Shown here piece after piece: positions 11,470-20,283 of a stretch of DNA of 64,000 nt. The notes beneath the pieces are model-generated. The model saw only the letters and a program-made list of their open reading frames with translations. It did not search any database and had not been told where the DNA came from. The DNA is taken from contig NZ_CP006644.1 in NCBI RefSeq assembly GCF_000512205.2, positions 2,536,520 to 2,600,519 on the forward strand. Direction: 5' to 3'. The DNA comes from Sphingomonas sanxanigenens DSM 19645 = NX02. Lineage in GTDB: Bacteria > Pseudomonadota > Alphaproteobacteria > Sphingomonadales > Sphingomonadaceae. The position numbers and the translations under genes were made by a program. The stretch's first letter is position 1, and every line of letters starts with the position of its first letter.

Positions 11470-11876
11470 CCGCGCCGCGCGGCGACGGAGAACAGCCGCT
11501 CGCGGCTGTACAAGGTCAGAGGATAATGGCGCTGACCGCGCGCCGACAGCAACAGCGCGTTGACCGCGGTCACCAGGGCCTCACCCGCCGGACGCTCGGC
11601 AAGATGCGCACGCACCGCGGCAATGAAGCATTGGGTGATCGTCTCATGATAGCCATTATGGTCGTCGTTCACGCCGCCGACCGAGACGTTGTAGGCCCTG
11701 ATCAACCCCGGCAGACCGCGTTCCGCGTCGATGTCCGGCCGTTCGGCGACGATGTAGAGGCAGGCACCGAGATGCGCCTCATGCGTCCATTCGCCCTTGG
11801 GCAAGGTACGGCCGATCATGCCTTCGCCGACATGGCGAATGGCAGCGTCGTCCGCGAACAGGTGCGGCGCGGTCAT
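11448..11876 (-). CDS. Conserved protein of unknown function (HEAHL-type)
   Basis: 142 residues, no signal peptide and no membrane segment. The most striking piece is WTHEAHLGACLYIVAE, followed by GLIRAYNVSVGGVNDDHNGYHETIT with several histidines and aspartates, suggestive of a buried metal or polar site. I recall similar short hypothetical proteins in sphingomonads and other proteobacteria but know no assigned function. It follows the SpoU-type methyltransferase gene by two bases, so it is probably the next cistron of that transcript. Its 3' end overlaps the convergent ABM gene. Confidence 0.7.
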   Translation of the reverse strand: MTAPHLFADDAAIRHVGEGMIGRTLPKGEWTHEAHLGACLYIVAERPDIDAERGLPGLIRAYNVSVGGVNDDHNGYHETITQCFIAAVRAHLAERPAGEALVTAVNALLLSARGQRHYPLTLYSRERLFSVAARRGYVAPDL

Positions 11877-11878
11877 GC

Positions 11879-12685
11879 TCAGCCGCGTGCGCGGCGCTGG
11901 TTGAGCAATTCATAGGCCATCACCGCGGTGGCGACCGCGGCGTTGAGGCTGTCCGCCTTGCCCAGCATCGGCATCTTCACCAGCAGATCGCACTCGGCCT
12001 CATAGGGCTCCGGCAGGCCCTGCGCCTCGTTGCCGACGAGCAGAAAGGCGGGGCTTTCGTAGCGCGGCGCCTGATAGTCGTTGTCGGTGTTGAGGCTGGT
12101 ACCGATCAACTGCCCCGCGCCGGCCCGTAGCCAGGGAAGGAACTGTTCCCAGCGCGCCTGGACGATCGTCTGCGTGAACAGCGCGCCCATGCTGGCGCGC
12201 ACCGATTCCACCGAGAAGGGATCGACGCAGTCGTCGATGAGGATCAGCCCCCCAGCCCCCACCGCGTCGCCGGTGCGCAGGATCGTGCCGAGATTGCCCG
12301 GATCGCGCAGCGCCTGTGCGACGATCCAGATGTCGGCCACGCCACGGTCGATGTCATCCAGCGGCGTGAAGCGTTCCGGATAGACGCCGACGACGGTCTG
12401 CGGATTGTCCTTGCCCGACAGTTTGGAGAGAATGTCGGGGGTGGTGCGAAGCACCTCCCCGCCCGCTGCCTGCGTCGCTTCGATCAGCGCGGCGACGAGC
12501 GGATGCGCGTCATGGTCGCCGGCGAAGAACAGCAGTTCGGGCAGCGCGCCAGCCTCGTGCGCCTCGGTCAGGATGCGCAACCCCTCGGCGAGAAAACGGC
12601 GCGACAGGCGCCGATGCTTTTTCTCGCGGAGCTGGCGAACCTGCTTGACCAGCGGGTTCGAAAAGCCGGTAATCTCACGGATCAA
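11879..12685 (-). CDS. SpoU/TrmH-family RNA 2'-O-methyltransferase
   Basis: 268 residues with the SPOUT architecture. An N-terminal substrate-binding domain (ITGFSNPLVKQVRQLREKKHRR, FLAEGLRILTEA) is followed by the knotted methyltransferase with motif 1 ALRDPGNLGTILRTGDAVGA, motif 2 FLLVGNEAQGL and motif 3 KADSLNAAVATAVMAYEL. It transfers a methyl group from SAM to a ribose 2'-hydroxyl in rRNA or tRNA; exact target unknown (RlmB- or TsnR-like). The start is a TTG at 12685 with GAGGA seven bases upstream, inside the end of the HPr gene, so translation is probably coupled to HPr. Confidence 0.88.
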   Translation of the reverse strand: MIREITGFSNPLVKQVRQLREKKHRRLSRRFLAEGLRILTEAHEAGALPELLFFAGDHDAHPLVAALIEATQAAGGEVLRTTPDILSKLSGKDNPQTVVGVYPERFTPLDDIDRGVADIWIVAQALRDPGNLGTILRTGDAVGAGGLILIDDCVDPFSVESVRASMGALFTQTIVQARWEQFLPWLRAGAGQLIGTSLNTDNDYQAPRYESPAFLLVGNEAQGLPEPYEAECDLLVKMPMLGKADSLNAAVATAVMAYELLNQRRARG

Positions 12686-12688
12686 GGA

Positions 12689-12961
12689 CTATTCCTCGCC
12701 GAACTTGTCCTCGACGAGCTTGGCAAGCACCGTCACGGCGGACTCCGCCCCATCGCCACGCGCGCTGATCGTCACGCTGTCGCCCTTGGCGGCGCCCAGC
12801 ATCATCAGCCCCATGATCGAGGTGCCCGTCACCCTGGATCCATCCTTTTCGACCATCACCGTGGCGGGCAACGATGCCGCGAGCGTCACGAACTTCGCGC
12901 TTGCCCGCGCGTGCAGCCCGCGCTTGTTGGTGATCGTTACCGTCCTGCTGATTTGCGTCAC
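12689..12961 (-). CDS. Phosphocarrier protein HPr of the regulatory (Ntr-like) PTS
   Basis: 90 residues. The phosphoryl-accepting His17 lies in NKRGLHARASAKF, and the HprK target serine is Ser48 in GTSIMGLMMLGAAKGDSV, the equivalent of Ser46 of Gram-positive HPr. Both residues being present fits the HprK gene in the same cluster. The start is GTG, overlapping the EIIA stop by four bases (GTGA). No sugar permease or enzyme I lies nearby; in alphaproteobacteria such HPr proteins work in a regulatory phosphorelay with EI-Ntr encoded elsewhere. Confidence 0.95.
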   Translation of the reverse strand: MTQISRTVTITNKRGLHARASAKFVTLAASLPATVMVEKDGSRVTGTSIMGLMMLGAAKGDSVTISARGDGAESAVTVLAKLVEDKFGEE

Positions 12962-13362
12962 GCCGCCTCGCCAAGCACCTCGGATGCCACGGAAATATAT
13001 TTGCGGCCCGCCTCCCGCGCAGCGGCAACCGCTTCCTTGACCTTCATCGTCTTGCGCGCGCCGTCCAGCCGGATCAGCATCGGCAGGTTGATTCCCGCGA
13101 TCACTTCCACCCGTCCCGGCGACATCAGCGAGATGGCGAGATTGCTGGGTGTGCCCCCGAACAGATCGGTCAGCAGGATGACGCCGCGGCCGCCGTCGAC
13201 CGATTCGATCGCCTTCGCGATGTCCGCGCGGCGAATTTCCATATCGTCGTCGGGACCGATGCAGATTGTCGCGATTGCGGTCTGCGGGCCGACGACATGC
13301 TCCATCGCAACCACGAACTCGGCGGCAAGCCGACCGTGTGTCACCAGCACCAGACCGATCAT
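12958..13362 (-). CDS. Mannose-type PTS EIIA component
   Basis: 134 residues of the EIIA-Man fold: MIGLVLVTHGRLAAEF with the phosphorylated His9, GVILLTDLFGGTPSNLAISL, and VEVIAGINLPMLIRL. It would accept phosphate from HPr. No EIIB/EIIC/EIID is present, so it is probably a regulatory phosphate sink; in related alphaproteobacteria the EIIA-Man protein of this cluster affects ChvG/ChvI signalling and carbon metabolism (established for the family, inferred here). The gene lies between rapZ and the HPr gene and overlaps the latter. Confidence 0.93.
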   Translation of the reverse strand: MIGLVLVTHGRLAAEFVVAMEHVVGPQTAIATICIGPDDDMEIRRADIAKAIESVDGGRGVILLTDLFGGTPSNLAISLMSPGRVEVIAGINLPMLIRLDGARKTMKVKEAVAAAREAGRKYISVASEVLGEAA

Positions 13363-13378
13363 GATTGCACCCGAGTCC

Positions 13379-14335
13379 CTACTTCAGCCCCTGTTGCCCC
13401 ACCGGCATCCCCTCAAGCGCGTCTTGTGGTTTTGATCCCAGATCGCGATGGTGAACCGTGAGCGAAAAACCCGCTTTGCGCAACCGTCGCGCGATCCGCT
13501 CAGCGCAATGGACCGACCGATGACGTCCCCCGGTGCACCCTAAAGCTATTGTAACATAAGCCTTTCCTTCGCTTTCATAGCGCGGAAGCAGCAACAGTAA
13601 CAAATCTTCGATTTGCGTCAGCGCGGGGCCGTAAAGCGCATCCTCGGCAACATAGGCGGCAACGTCGGAGTCGAGCCCGCTCCTGGGCTTCAACGCCGGC
13701 ACCCAGTGTGGATTGCGCAGGAAGCGCATGTCGAACATCAGATCGGCGTTGCGCGGGACACCGCGCGAAAAGCCGAACGACATGACCGATACCGTCGTGA
13801 CAGGCCCGTGCGTGCCGCCGAACCGGCCGCGTATCTCGCCCTGCAAGGCGTTGCTGTTGAACGCGGTCGAATCGACCAGATGATCCGCCCATTCGCGGAT
13901 CGGCGCCATCAGTTCGCGCTCGCGGGCAATGCCGTCCGCCGCCGGACGGTCCTGCGCCAGCGGATGGCGGCGCCGCGTCTCCGCGTAACGGCGTTCGAGT
14001 TCGGTACCGGCGCAGTCGAGGAACAGGGTCTCCACGGTCGGACCGCCATTGTCGGCAAGCTGGCGGATGCGGCGAACGATCGCGACGGGATCGAAGCCGC
14101 GCGTCCGGCTGTCGACACCGATCGCCAGCGGCCGCTCACCATCGGGCGCACCGGCCGCGATCGGTGCGTCGAGCAGGCGATCGAGCAACGGCAGCGGCAG
14201 ATTGTCGACCACTTCCCAGCCCAGATCCTCGAGCGTGTTGAGCGCGGTCGACTTGCCCGCGCCCGACATGCCGGTGACGATCAGGATTCGCTTGGGACGA
14301 GGTGCGGCAGCGCCTGCCGGCCCGGTATCGCTCAT
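13379..14335 (-). CDS. rapZ: RNase adapter / nucleotide-binding protein RapZ
   Basis: The start at 14335 overlaps the hprK stop by four bases. The 318-residue product has a Walker A motif GMSGAGKST at residues 22-30, then LNTLEDLGWEVVDNLPL, GVDSRTRGFDP, FLDCAGTELERRYAETRRRHPL, and the C-terminal GCTGGRHRSVHCAERIARRL, all diagnostic of the YvcJ/RapZ family. In E. coli RapZ controls GlmZ small-RNA decay and amino-sugar synthesis; elsewhere the family binds nucleotides and UDP-GlcNAc. Its position in the hprK-EIIA-HPr run links it to phosphorelay signalling. The frame reads upstream through hprK but that part is not coding for this protein. Confidence 0.94.
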   Translation of the reverse strand: MSDTGPAGAAAPRPKRILIVTGMSGAGKSTALNTLEDLGWEVVDNLPLPLLDRLLDAPIAAGAPDGERPLAIGVDSRTRGFDPVAIVRRIRQLADNGGPTVETLFLDCAGTELERRYAETRRRHPLAQDRPAADGIARERELMAPIREWADHLVDSTAFNSNALQGEIRGRFGGTHGPVTTVSVMSFGFSRGVPRNADLMFDMRFLRNPHWVPALKPRSGLDSDVAAYVAEDALYGPALTQIEDLLLLLLPRYESEGKAYVTIALGCTGGRHRSVHCAERIARRLRKAGFSLTVHHRDLGSKPQDALEGMPVGQQGLK

Positions 14336-14787
14336 TCCGCTTCCCCCACGGCGGCAAGCGCCAGTTCCACCTTGATCGGCGCAGACGCCTCGGTTCCGGC
14401 CAATGTGACGCGCGGCACCGCACCCCCGGCAATCCGCCGCGCCAGCCCGTCTTCCGGCAGGCGCGCGACGGGTTCGCCGAGACCGACGATCAGCGCCACC
14501 GGCACGTCTTCGACATGCGGCATCGCAACGATGCCGATCCCGCGCACCTCGATGCGACCGGCGATGGTCTGCGGCGCAAAGGCGCGCAGCCCCGCCGCCG
14601 TGCGCCTGACAATGGTATAGTCGTCGCTGACGAGTACCGCGCCGCGATCGATCAGGCGCAGCGCAAGGTCCGACTTGCCCGTGCCCGAGAGCCCCTCGAT
14701 CAGCACCGCGCGTCCGCCGATCGCGACGCACGAGGCGTGAAGCGTCTCGGTCGCGTCCGCCGCGCCGCGGTCCTCACCCCCGCTCAT
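14332..14787 (-). CDS. hprK: Short HPr kinase/phosphorylase HprK
   Basis: 151 residues, only the C-terminal catalytic half of the Gram-positive enzyme (about 310 residues), which is the normal alphaproteobacterial form. The P-loop GLSGTGKSD spans residues 32-40, followed by LALRLIDRGAVLVSDDYT and the HprK signature region (GRIEVRGIGIVAMP). It phosphorylates or dephosphorylates HPr on the regulatory serine (Ser48 of the HPr encoded downstream). Overlaps chvG upstream and rapZ downstream by ATGA junctions, so all are translationally coupled. Confidence 0.93.
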   Translation of the reverse strand: MSGGEDRGAADATETLHASCVAIGGRAVLIEGLSGTGKSDLALRLIDRGAVLVSDDYTIVRRTAAGLRAFAPQTIAGRIEVRGIGIVAMPHVEDVPVALIVGLGEPVARLPEDGLARRIAGGAVPRVTLAGTEASAPIKVELALAAVGEAE

Positions 14788-16373
14788 GCCACCTCGCCCG
14801 TCGTCGCTGCCGGCAGGCGGATGGCGAAATGCGCGCCGTTCCTGCCGTCCCGCCGGTCCTCGATGTCGATGCGGCCGCCATGGCCCTCCATGATCGTCTT
14901 GGCGATCGCAAGCCCAAGCCCCGAATGGCGCCCGAACTCCTCGCCGGGCGGGCGTTCGCTGTGGAAGCGGCGAAACACCGCCTCGCGGCTCTCCTGGGGA
15001 ACGCCCGGCCCCTCATCCTCGATCGAGACGATCACCTCGTGCGCCACGCGCGTCGCGCTGATCTGCACCAGCCCGCCATCGGGCGAGAAGGAGATCGCGT
15101 TGTCGACGAGGTTCTGGACGACCCGCGCCAGCCGCTGATCCTCACCCATCACCACCGCCACGCCCACACGCGGCCGAGCGAAGGCCATGCGCACGCCGCG
15201 CTCGACGCCCCGCTCCGCATATGTCCCGACGATCGACTCGATCATCGCACCGAGATCGACGGGTTCGAAGCGCGCGCGGGCGAGCTGGGCGTCGATGCGC
15301 GACGCGTCCGACACGTCGGTGATCAGCCGGTCGAGCCGGCGCACATCGGCGCGCGCGATGCCGAGAAGCTGCGCGGCCAGCGCCGGATCCTTGACCCGGT
15401 CCAGCGCCTCGAGCGCCGACCCCAGCGAGGCGAGGGGGTTCTTGAGCTCGTGGGTGACGTCGGCGGCGAAGGCCTCGATCGCATCGATGCGCTGGTTGAG
15501 CGCATGGCTCATGTCCGAAACGGCGCGCGCGAGCAGCCCGATCTCGTCGCGGCGCGAGGGCAGCCGCGGTACAACCACCTCGCGCGCACGCCCCAGCCGC
15601 ACGCGCACCGCCGCACGCGCCAGTCGCCGAAGCGGCCGGACGATCGTGCGGGCGAGGAATAGCGAGAGCAGGATCGAGACGATCGTCACCAGCGCGAGCA
15701 CGATGCCGAGCCGCAACCGCTCGGCGCGGACGGTGCGGACGATGTCGCGCGCGTTGGCAGTGGTCAGCACCAGCGCGCCGCTGCGGCCGATCGGCGCCGC
15801 CGCCGAGATCATATGCGTCCGGTCCGGCGCGCGGCGCAGATAGACCTGCGAATGATGCGTACGCTTCGCGGCGACCAGTTCGGGCCAGTCGCCGGCATCG
15901 TCTTTGGCCGGCTCGGCATAAGGCGGCGGCCGTTCGGCACCGACGACGGCATCGATGATCCGATCGAGATAGCGCGCCGCCTCGCGCTCCCAGCGTTGTT
16001 CGGCGGGATCGATCAGCCTGTAATTGGGACCTGAGAGCGTCCAGCTGTCCCCCGTCAGCCGGCCATCGGGGGCATAGGTGCGGACGCGCGCCTCGGTCGT
16101 CGCGCCGAAGCCGACGAGCAGGCGCGGCTCCTGCGAGACCATCGCCGCATCGAGCGAGTCGGCGAGGATGCGCACCTCGCGCTCCGCCTGCCCCAGCCGG
16201 TCGTCGACCAGTCGCGCGCGATAGCTGTCGAGATAAAAAAAGCCCCCGGCGAGCATCGCCAGGGCGAAGATGTTGACCGCGAGGATGCGCCGGGTGAGCG
16301 AGACGCGCCCTGCCCAGAGCGGCGCCCCGTCACGCGGCTCAACCGTCGTCGCTGAATCGGTATCCGGCGCCAT
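14784..16373 (-). CDS. chvG: ChvG-type sensor histidine kinase
   Basis: 529 residues. A membrane segment at about 28-47 ([20 protein letters not shown]), a periplasmic sensor region of roughly 170 residues, a second membrane segment ([20 protein letters not shown]), then HAMP ([20 protein letters not shown]), HisKA with the phospho-histidine in [20 protein letters not shown], and HATPase ([37 protein letters not shown]). This is the ChvG/ExoS/BatS class that senses acid or envelope stress. Its start overlaps chvI by 35 bases and its end overlaps hprK. Ligand not known; the gene order chvI-chvG-hprK is the family-wide conserved arrangement. Confidence 0.93.
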   Translation of the reverse strand: MAPDTDSATTVEPRDGAPLWAGRVSLTRRILAVNIFALAMLAGGFFYLDSYRARLVDDRLGQAEREVRILADSLDAAMVSQEPRLLVGFGATTEARVRTYAPDGRLTGDSWTLSGPNYRLIDPAEQRWEREAARYLDRIIDAVVGAERPPPYAEPAKDDAGDWPELVAAKRTHHSQVYLRRAPDRTHMISAAAPIGRSGALVLTTANARDIVRTVRAERLRLGIVLALVTIVSILLSLFLARTIVRPLRRLARAAVRVRLGRAREVVVPRLPSRRDEIGLLARAVSDMSHALNQRIDAIEAFAADVTHELKNPLASLGSALEALDRVKDPALAAQLLGIARADVRRLDRLITDVSDASRIDAQLARARFEPVDLGAMIESIVGTYAERGVERGVRMAFARPRVGVAVVMGEDQRLARVVQNLVDNAISFSPDGGLVQISATRVAHEVIVSIEDEGPGVPQESREAVFRRFHSERPPGEEFGRHSGLGLAIAKTIMEGHGGRIDIEDRRDGRNGAHFAIRLPAATTGEVA

Positions 16374-17070
16374 AGAGCGTCTCGATAGCCGAAAAATCCG
16401 AATCCACCTGCCTGAACTTGCGCCTCAGCCGCTTGATGTGGCTGTCGATCGTGCGATCGTCGACATAAACATCGTCCTGATAGGCGGCGTCCATCAGCTG
16501 GTTGCGGTTCTTCACCACCCCCGGCCACTGCGCCAGCGTCTCCAGGATCATGAATTCGGTAACGGTCAGCACCACCTCGCGGCCGGCCCATTTCACCCGG
16601 TGCCGCGCCGGATCCATCTCCAGCCGGCCACGCACCATCGGCTCCGACACCGGCTCGTCGCCCGCTTCGTCGCGCGGCTGCGCGCGCGCCTCGGTACGGC
16701 GCAGGATCGCACGGATCCGGGCGATCAGCAGGCGCTGCGAGAAGGGCTTGGTGATATAGTCGTCGGCGCCCATGGCGAGGCCCAATGCCTCGTCGAGCTC
16801 ATCATCCTTGGAGGTCAGGAAGATGACGGGCATGTCGCTTTTCTCGCGCAGCCGGCGCAGCAGTTCGAGACCATCGAGCCGCGGCATCTTGATGTCGAAA
16901 ACGCCGAGGTCGGCGGGCGTATCGGTCAGCGCCTTCAGCGCTGCCTCGCCATCCGAATAGAGCCGGGTAACGAAACCTTCGGCCTGTAAAGCGATAGACA
17001 CCGATGTCAGAATGTTACGGTCGTCGTCGACGAGCGCGATCGAAGCGGCCATGCCAGCGTCGGTCTCCAT
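16339..17070 (-). CDS. chvI: ChvI-type response regulator (OmpR family)
   Basis: From the ATG at 17070 ([17 protein letters not shown]; 17052 is an alternative) the product has 243 residues. The receiver domain shows the acidic pocket VDDDRN, phospho-acceptor aspartate in [22 protein letters not shown] and KPF lysine. The C-terminal winged helix is typical OmpR ([49 protein letters not shown]). It is the partner of ChvG, immediately downstream, and starts the signalling operon. It diverges from pckA across about 200 bases, a conserved linkage in alphaproteobacteria. Confidence 0.95.
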   Translation of the reverse strand: METDAGMAASIALVDDDRNILTSVSIALQAEGFVTRLYSDGEAALKALTDTPADLGVFDIKMPRLDGLELLRRLREKSDMPVIFLTSKDDELDEALGLAMGADDYITKPFSQRLLIARIRAILRRTEARAQPRDEAGDEPVSEPMVRGRLEMDPARHRVKWAGREVVLTVTEFMILETLAQWPGVVKNRNQLMDAAYQDDVYVDDRTIDSHIKRLRRKFRQVDSDFSAIETLYGAGYRFSDDG

Positions 17071-17186
17071 GTGTTTCTCACCCGCCCCTAGACCAAGCGG
17101 GACACACAGGCAACGCGCGCCGAACTGCGGCACGGACGCGACGGGATCGCCACTTTGTCATTAATTTACAACCTAACTCGTGACAT

Positions 17187-17215
17187 TGACCATATAGTGG
17201 GCGTTGGATATGCGA
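17187..17215 (+). promoter_or_regulatory. Possible sigma-70-like promoter for pckA
   Basis: In the chvI-pckA intergenic region, an AT-rich island in this G+C-rich DNA carries TTGACC (17187-17192), a 17-base spacer and TATGCG (17210-17215), ahead of the pckA start at 17269. The -10 match is weak, and an arrangement by ChvI binding nearby is possible but cannot be shown from sequence alone. Confidence 0.35.
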
Positions 17216-17268
17216 CGCACAATGGAGGACGCCGAAAACAGGCGCCTCGACGGAGAGGGATTCCATCT

Positions 17269-18867
17269 ATGGCTTACCGTATTCCATCCTTCACACTCTC
17301 CGATCAGGGCATCGCAACCGATGCGGAACTGCATTGGAACCTCGGCACCGCGCCCCTCGTCGAAATCGCGGTGAAGCGCAGCGAGGGCCTGCTCGCCAAG
17401 GAGGGTCCGTTGGTCGTCAAAACGGGCAAGCACACCGGCCGTTCCGCCAACGACAAGTTCATCGTCCGCGATGCCGAGACCGAAGAGACGGTGTGGTGGG
17501 GCAAGACCAACAAGGGCATGACCCCTGCGCAGTTCGCCGCGCTCAAGGCCGACGTCCTCGCCTACCTCGGCACCAGCGACACATTGTTCGTGCAGGACCT
17601 TTATGGCGGTTCGCAGCCCGAGCATCGCGTCAACGTTCGTGTCATTACCGAATTCGCCTGGCACAGCCTGTTCATCCGCACATTGCTCGTCCGGCCGGAA
17701 GCCGGGGCGCTTGCGGGCTTCAGCCCCGAATATACCATCATCGACCTGCCCGGCTTCCAGGCCGATCCCGAGCGTCATGGCACGCGCAGCGAGACCGTGA
17801 TCGCAGTGAACTTCACCGAGAAACTCATTCTGATCGGCGGCACCAAATATGCCGGCGAGATGAAGAAGTCGGTGTTCGGCATCCTCAACTACAAGCTGCC
17901 CGTCGCCGGTATCATGCCGATGCACTGTTCGGCGAACATCGGCCCCGGCGGCGACACCGCGGTGTTCTTCGGCCTTTCCGGCACCGGCAAGACGACGCTG
18001 TCCGCAGACGCCAGCCGCACCCTGATCGGCGACGACGAGCATGGCTGGTCGGACACGGCCGTGTTCAACTTCGAGGGGGGCTGCTACGCCAAGATGATCC
18101 GCCTCTCGCCCGAGGCCGAGCCGGAGATCTTCGCCACCACCCGGCGGTTCGGCACGGTGCTGGAGAATGTGGTGATCGACGAGGACAGCCGCGAGATCGA
18201 CCTCGACGATGACAGCCTGGCCGAAAACAGCCGCGGCTCCTACCCGATCGACTTCATCCCCAATGCGTCGAAGGACAATCTGGGGCCGGTGCCGACCAAC
18301 ATCATCATGCTGACGGCGGATGCCTATGGCGTGCTGCCGCCGATCGCGAGGCTGACGCCAGATCAGGCGATGTACCATTTCCTGTCGGGTTATACCGCGC
18401 GCGTCGCCGGCACGGAGATCGGCGTGACCGAGCCGACCGCGACATTCTCCACCTGCTTCGGCGCGCCGTTCATGCCCCGCCACCCTTCCATCTACGGAAA
18501 CCTGCTCAAGCAACGGATCGCGAAGGGCGGCGTCGATTGCTGGCTGGTCAACACCGGCTGGACCGGCGGCAGCTATGGCGTGGGCAAGCGCATGCCGATC
18601 AAGGCGACCCGCGCGCTGCTCAACGCCGCGCTCGACGGCAGCCTCAACGATGCCGAGTTCCGCACCGATCCGAATTTCGGCTTCAAGGTGCCCGTGAAGG
18701 TTCCGGGCGTCGACGCGGCGATCCTCGATCCGCGGGACACGTGGGCGGACAAGGATGCGTATGATGCGACCGCGAGGAAGCTCGTCGGTCAGTTCATCGA
18801 CAATTTCGCCCAGTTCGAAAAGCATGTCGACGCCGCAGTGTTGCAGGCTGCACCCAAAGCGGCCTGA
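17269..18867 (+). CDS. pckA: Phosphoenolpyruvate carboxykinase (ATP)
   Basis: Catalyses ATP-dependent decarboxylation of oxaloacetate to phosphoenolpyruvate, the entry to gluconeogenesis. The ATG at 17269 follows GGAGAGGG by about six bases; the open frame upstream to 17155 is unlikely coding. 532 residues, normal for the ATP family. Motifs are [17 protein letters not shown], the kinase-1a P-loop [13 protein letters not shown], metal-binding [20 protein letters not shown], and the C-terminal [16 protein letters not shown]. It diverges from chvI and ends in a clear intrinsic terminator. Confidence 0.98.
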   Translation: MAYRIPSFTLSDQGIATDAELHWNLGTAPLVEIAVKRSEGLLAKEGPLVVKTGKHTGRSANDKFIVRDAETEETVWWGKTNKGMTPAQFAALKADVLAYLGTSDTLFVQDLYGGSQPEHRVNVRVITEFAWHSLFIRTLLVRPEAGALAGFSPEYTIIDLPGFQADPERHGTRSETVIAVNFTEKLILIGGTKYAGEMKKSVFGILNYKLPVAGIMPMHCSANIGPGGDTAVFFGLSGTGKTTLSADASRTLIGDDEHGWSDTAVFNFEGGCYAKMIRLSPEAEPEIFATTRRFGTVLENVVIDEDSREIDLDDDSLAENSRGSYPIDFIPNASKDNLGPVPTNIIMLTADAYGVLPPIARLTPDQAMYHFLSGYTARVAGTEIGVTEPTATFSTCFGAPFMPRHPSIYGNLLKQRIAKGGVDCWLVNTGWTGGSYGVGKRMPIKATRALLNAALDGSLNDAEFRTDPNFGFKVPVKVPGVDAAILDPRDTWADKDAYDATARKLVGQFIDNFAQFEKHVDAAVLQAAPKAA

Positions 18868-18923
18868 CGAAACCGCCCGGGTGAAGCCACCGGATCGAAC
18901 CGATTGCCACCCCATGGCGAATC

Positions 18924-18960
18924 ACGCCGCGCGTCCCCCGGCGCGTGGCGTCTTTTTTTT
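18924..18960 (+). terminator. Intrinsic terminator of pckA
   Basis: A 10-base-pair G+C-rich stem (arms 18924-18933 and 18942-18951, one G-T pair) encloses an eight-base loop and is followed by C then a run of eight T (18953-18960). It lies 57 bases after the pckA stop, on the correct strand, the strongest Rho-independent signal in the window. The rest of 18868-19132 contains no supported gene. Confidence 0.9.
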
Positions 18961-19132
18961 GGGACCGTGGACCTTCGCGCCCGTCCTTCCGGCGCCACGC
19001 CGCCTCGGCTCGTCCCGATCCGCGCGCGGATGGCGCTGTTTTGGCCGCGTTAACCATAAAGAAAGGTGAGTTGGTCATTCATATCGTCGATTCGGGTCGC
19101 ATGAATGGATTGTGTGATCCGCGGGGGGCGAG

Positions 19133-19903
19133 ATGAAGGCGTTGGAACCGGCGAATGCGGCAGCGGCCGACGATGACGAGCCGAAAATCGGCACCTCGGC
19201 GGGATGGAGCATGACGATGGACGATATTGCCCCACCCCCGCCCCCACTGCGTCTGGCAACCGACGAGGACGAGGCGCGTGCAGCCGGCACCGCGGCGCTG
19301 TCGGTCCTTCAGATCGGCAAACTGATCACCGCTGAAAACCAGTCGCTGTGCACCCTCCACAGCGTGACCGCCAACGGTGCCACCGCGCAGGCTACGGTTG
19401 CGCTCGCGGTGGGCACGCCGGTCGCGATCGGCTTCCGCTCCTCGCACATTCTCACCGGCCGCGTCGCGTCTTCGCGCAACATGCTGACGACGGTCGTGTT
19501 CGACGAGCCGGCCGACATCGAGTCGCTCCTCGCGGTCCAGCATTACGGCGTCAGCGGCCGCTTCCTGCCCGATTCGGTGCGCGTCGAGGTCTTCGGTACG
19601 GTAAAGGTCGAGGTCGACGGCCTGAGCTTCGACACCGAACTCTTCGACATCTCGCTTTCGGGTGCGAAGCTTGCCGATCTCGAACCCTTCATGATCGGCA
19701 CCCGCATCATCCTCTCGATCGAGGGATTGCCGATGCGTTCGGGCTATATCCGCTGGCGGCGCGATGGGCGCGCGGGCGTTGCCTTCAACCTCGGCATGCC
19801 GTTCGAGGTGCTGTCTGCCTGGGTGCTGGAGCAGCCGTCGCGCCTCGCGCTCGATACGCTCGGCACCGGCACCATCCTTCCATCGGCGCGACAGGCGCGC
19901 TGA
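19133..19903 (+). CDS. PilZ-like domain protein
   Basis: 256 residues, soluble. After a low-complexity N-terminus with a proline run (APPPPPLRL), two related beta-barrel-like halves appear: CTLHSVTANGATAQATVALA with GTPVAIGFRSSHILTGRVAS, and then VRVEVFGTVKVEV with FDISLSGAKLADLEPF and GYIRWRRDGRAGVAFN. DISLSGAK matches the second PilZ motif (DxSxxG), but I see no RxxxR arm before it, so c-di-GMP binding is doubtful. The architecture resembles sphingomonad PilZ proteins. A lipoprotein gene follows by 12 bases on the same strand. Confidence 0.75.
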   Translation: MKALEPANAAAADDDEPKIGTSAGWSMTMDDIAPPPPPLRLATDEDEARAAGTAALSVLQIGKLITAENQSLCTLHSVTANGATAQATVALAVGTPVAIGFRSSHILTGRVASSRNMLTTVVFDEPADIESLLAVQHYGVSGRFLPDSVRVEVFGTVKVEVDGLSFDTELFDISLSGAKLADLEPFMIGTRIILSIEGLPMRSGYIRWRRDGRAGVAFNLGMPFEVLSAWVLEQPSRLALDTLGTGTILPSARQAR

Positions 19904-19915
19904 AGGGGGCTGCGG

Positions 19916-20239
19916 ATGCCGGCATCGCCGCGTTTCCGCAGACCGGTGCCCATGCTCGTCGCTCTCGCGTCCGCCCTGCTCGCCGGTGGCTGCGACGACC
20001 AGCGCACCAGCATCGCCAATCCGATGGAGCCGCGCGCGGATGAGATGGATCAGGCCACCGACGAATGGGCAGAAGGCCTGCGCGAGGAGCAGCGGATCCT
20101 GCTCGAGCGCGGTGCGCGTGGGGACAGCGACGCGATGGCGCGGGCAATGGCACTTGAAGAGCAGATCGATGCCGGGGTCGGCGGGACCACCGACCGCTCG
20201 GCAGATGTGCGCGATGCCGGCGACCTGCTGTACGAATAG
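19916..20239 (+). CDS. Small putative lipoprotein
   Basis: 107 residues starting MPASPRFRRPVPMLVALASALLAGGC, a signal peptide ending in a lipobox-like LAGGC, so the mature protein would begin at that cysteine. The remainder is hydrophilic and acidic (DEMDQATDEWAEGLREEQR, ALEEQIDAGVGG) with no domain I recognise. It sits between the PilZ-like and ThuA-like genes on the same strand and may share their transcript. Function unknown. Confidence 0.65.
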   Translation: MPASPRFRRPVPMLVALASALLAGGCDDQRTSIANPMEPRADEMDQATDEWAEGLREEQRILLERGARGDSDAMARAMALEEQIDAGVGGTTDRSADVRDAGDLLYE

Positions 20240-20283
20240 GCAGCCGCCGAACAGGGCGGCAAGATCCCCGACGGAGACCGGCC

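Noticed and set aside
18945-19136. 63-residue frame after pckA
   Set aside because: It begins inside the pckA terminator stem, has no ribosome-binding site and no recognisable product.
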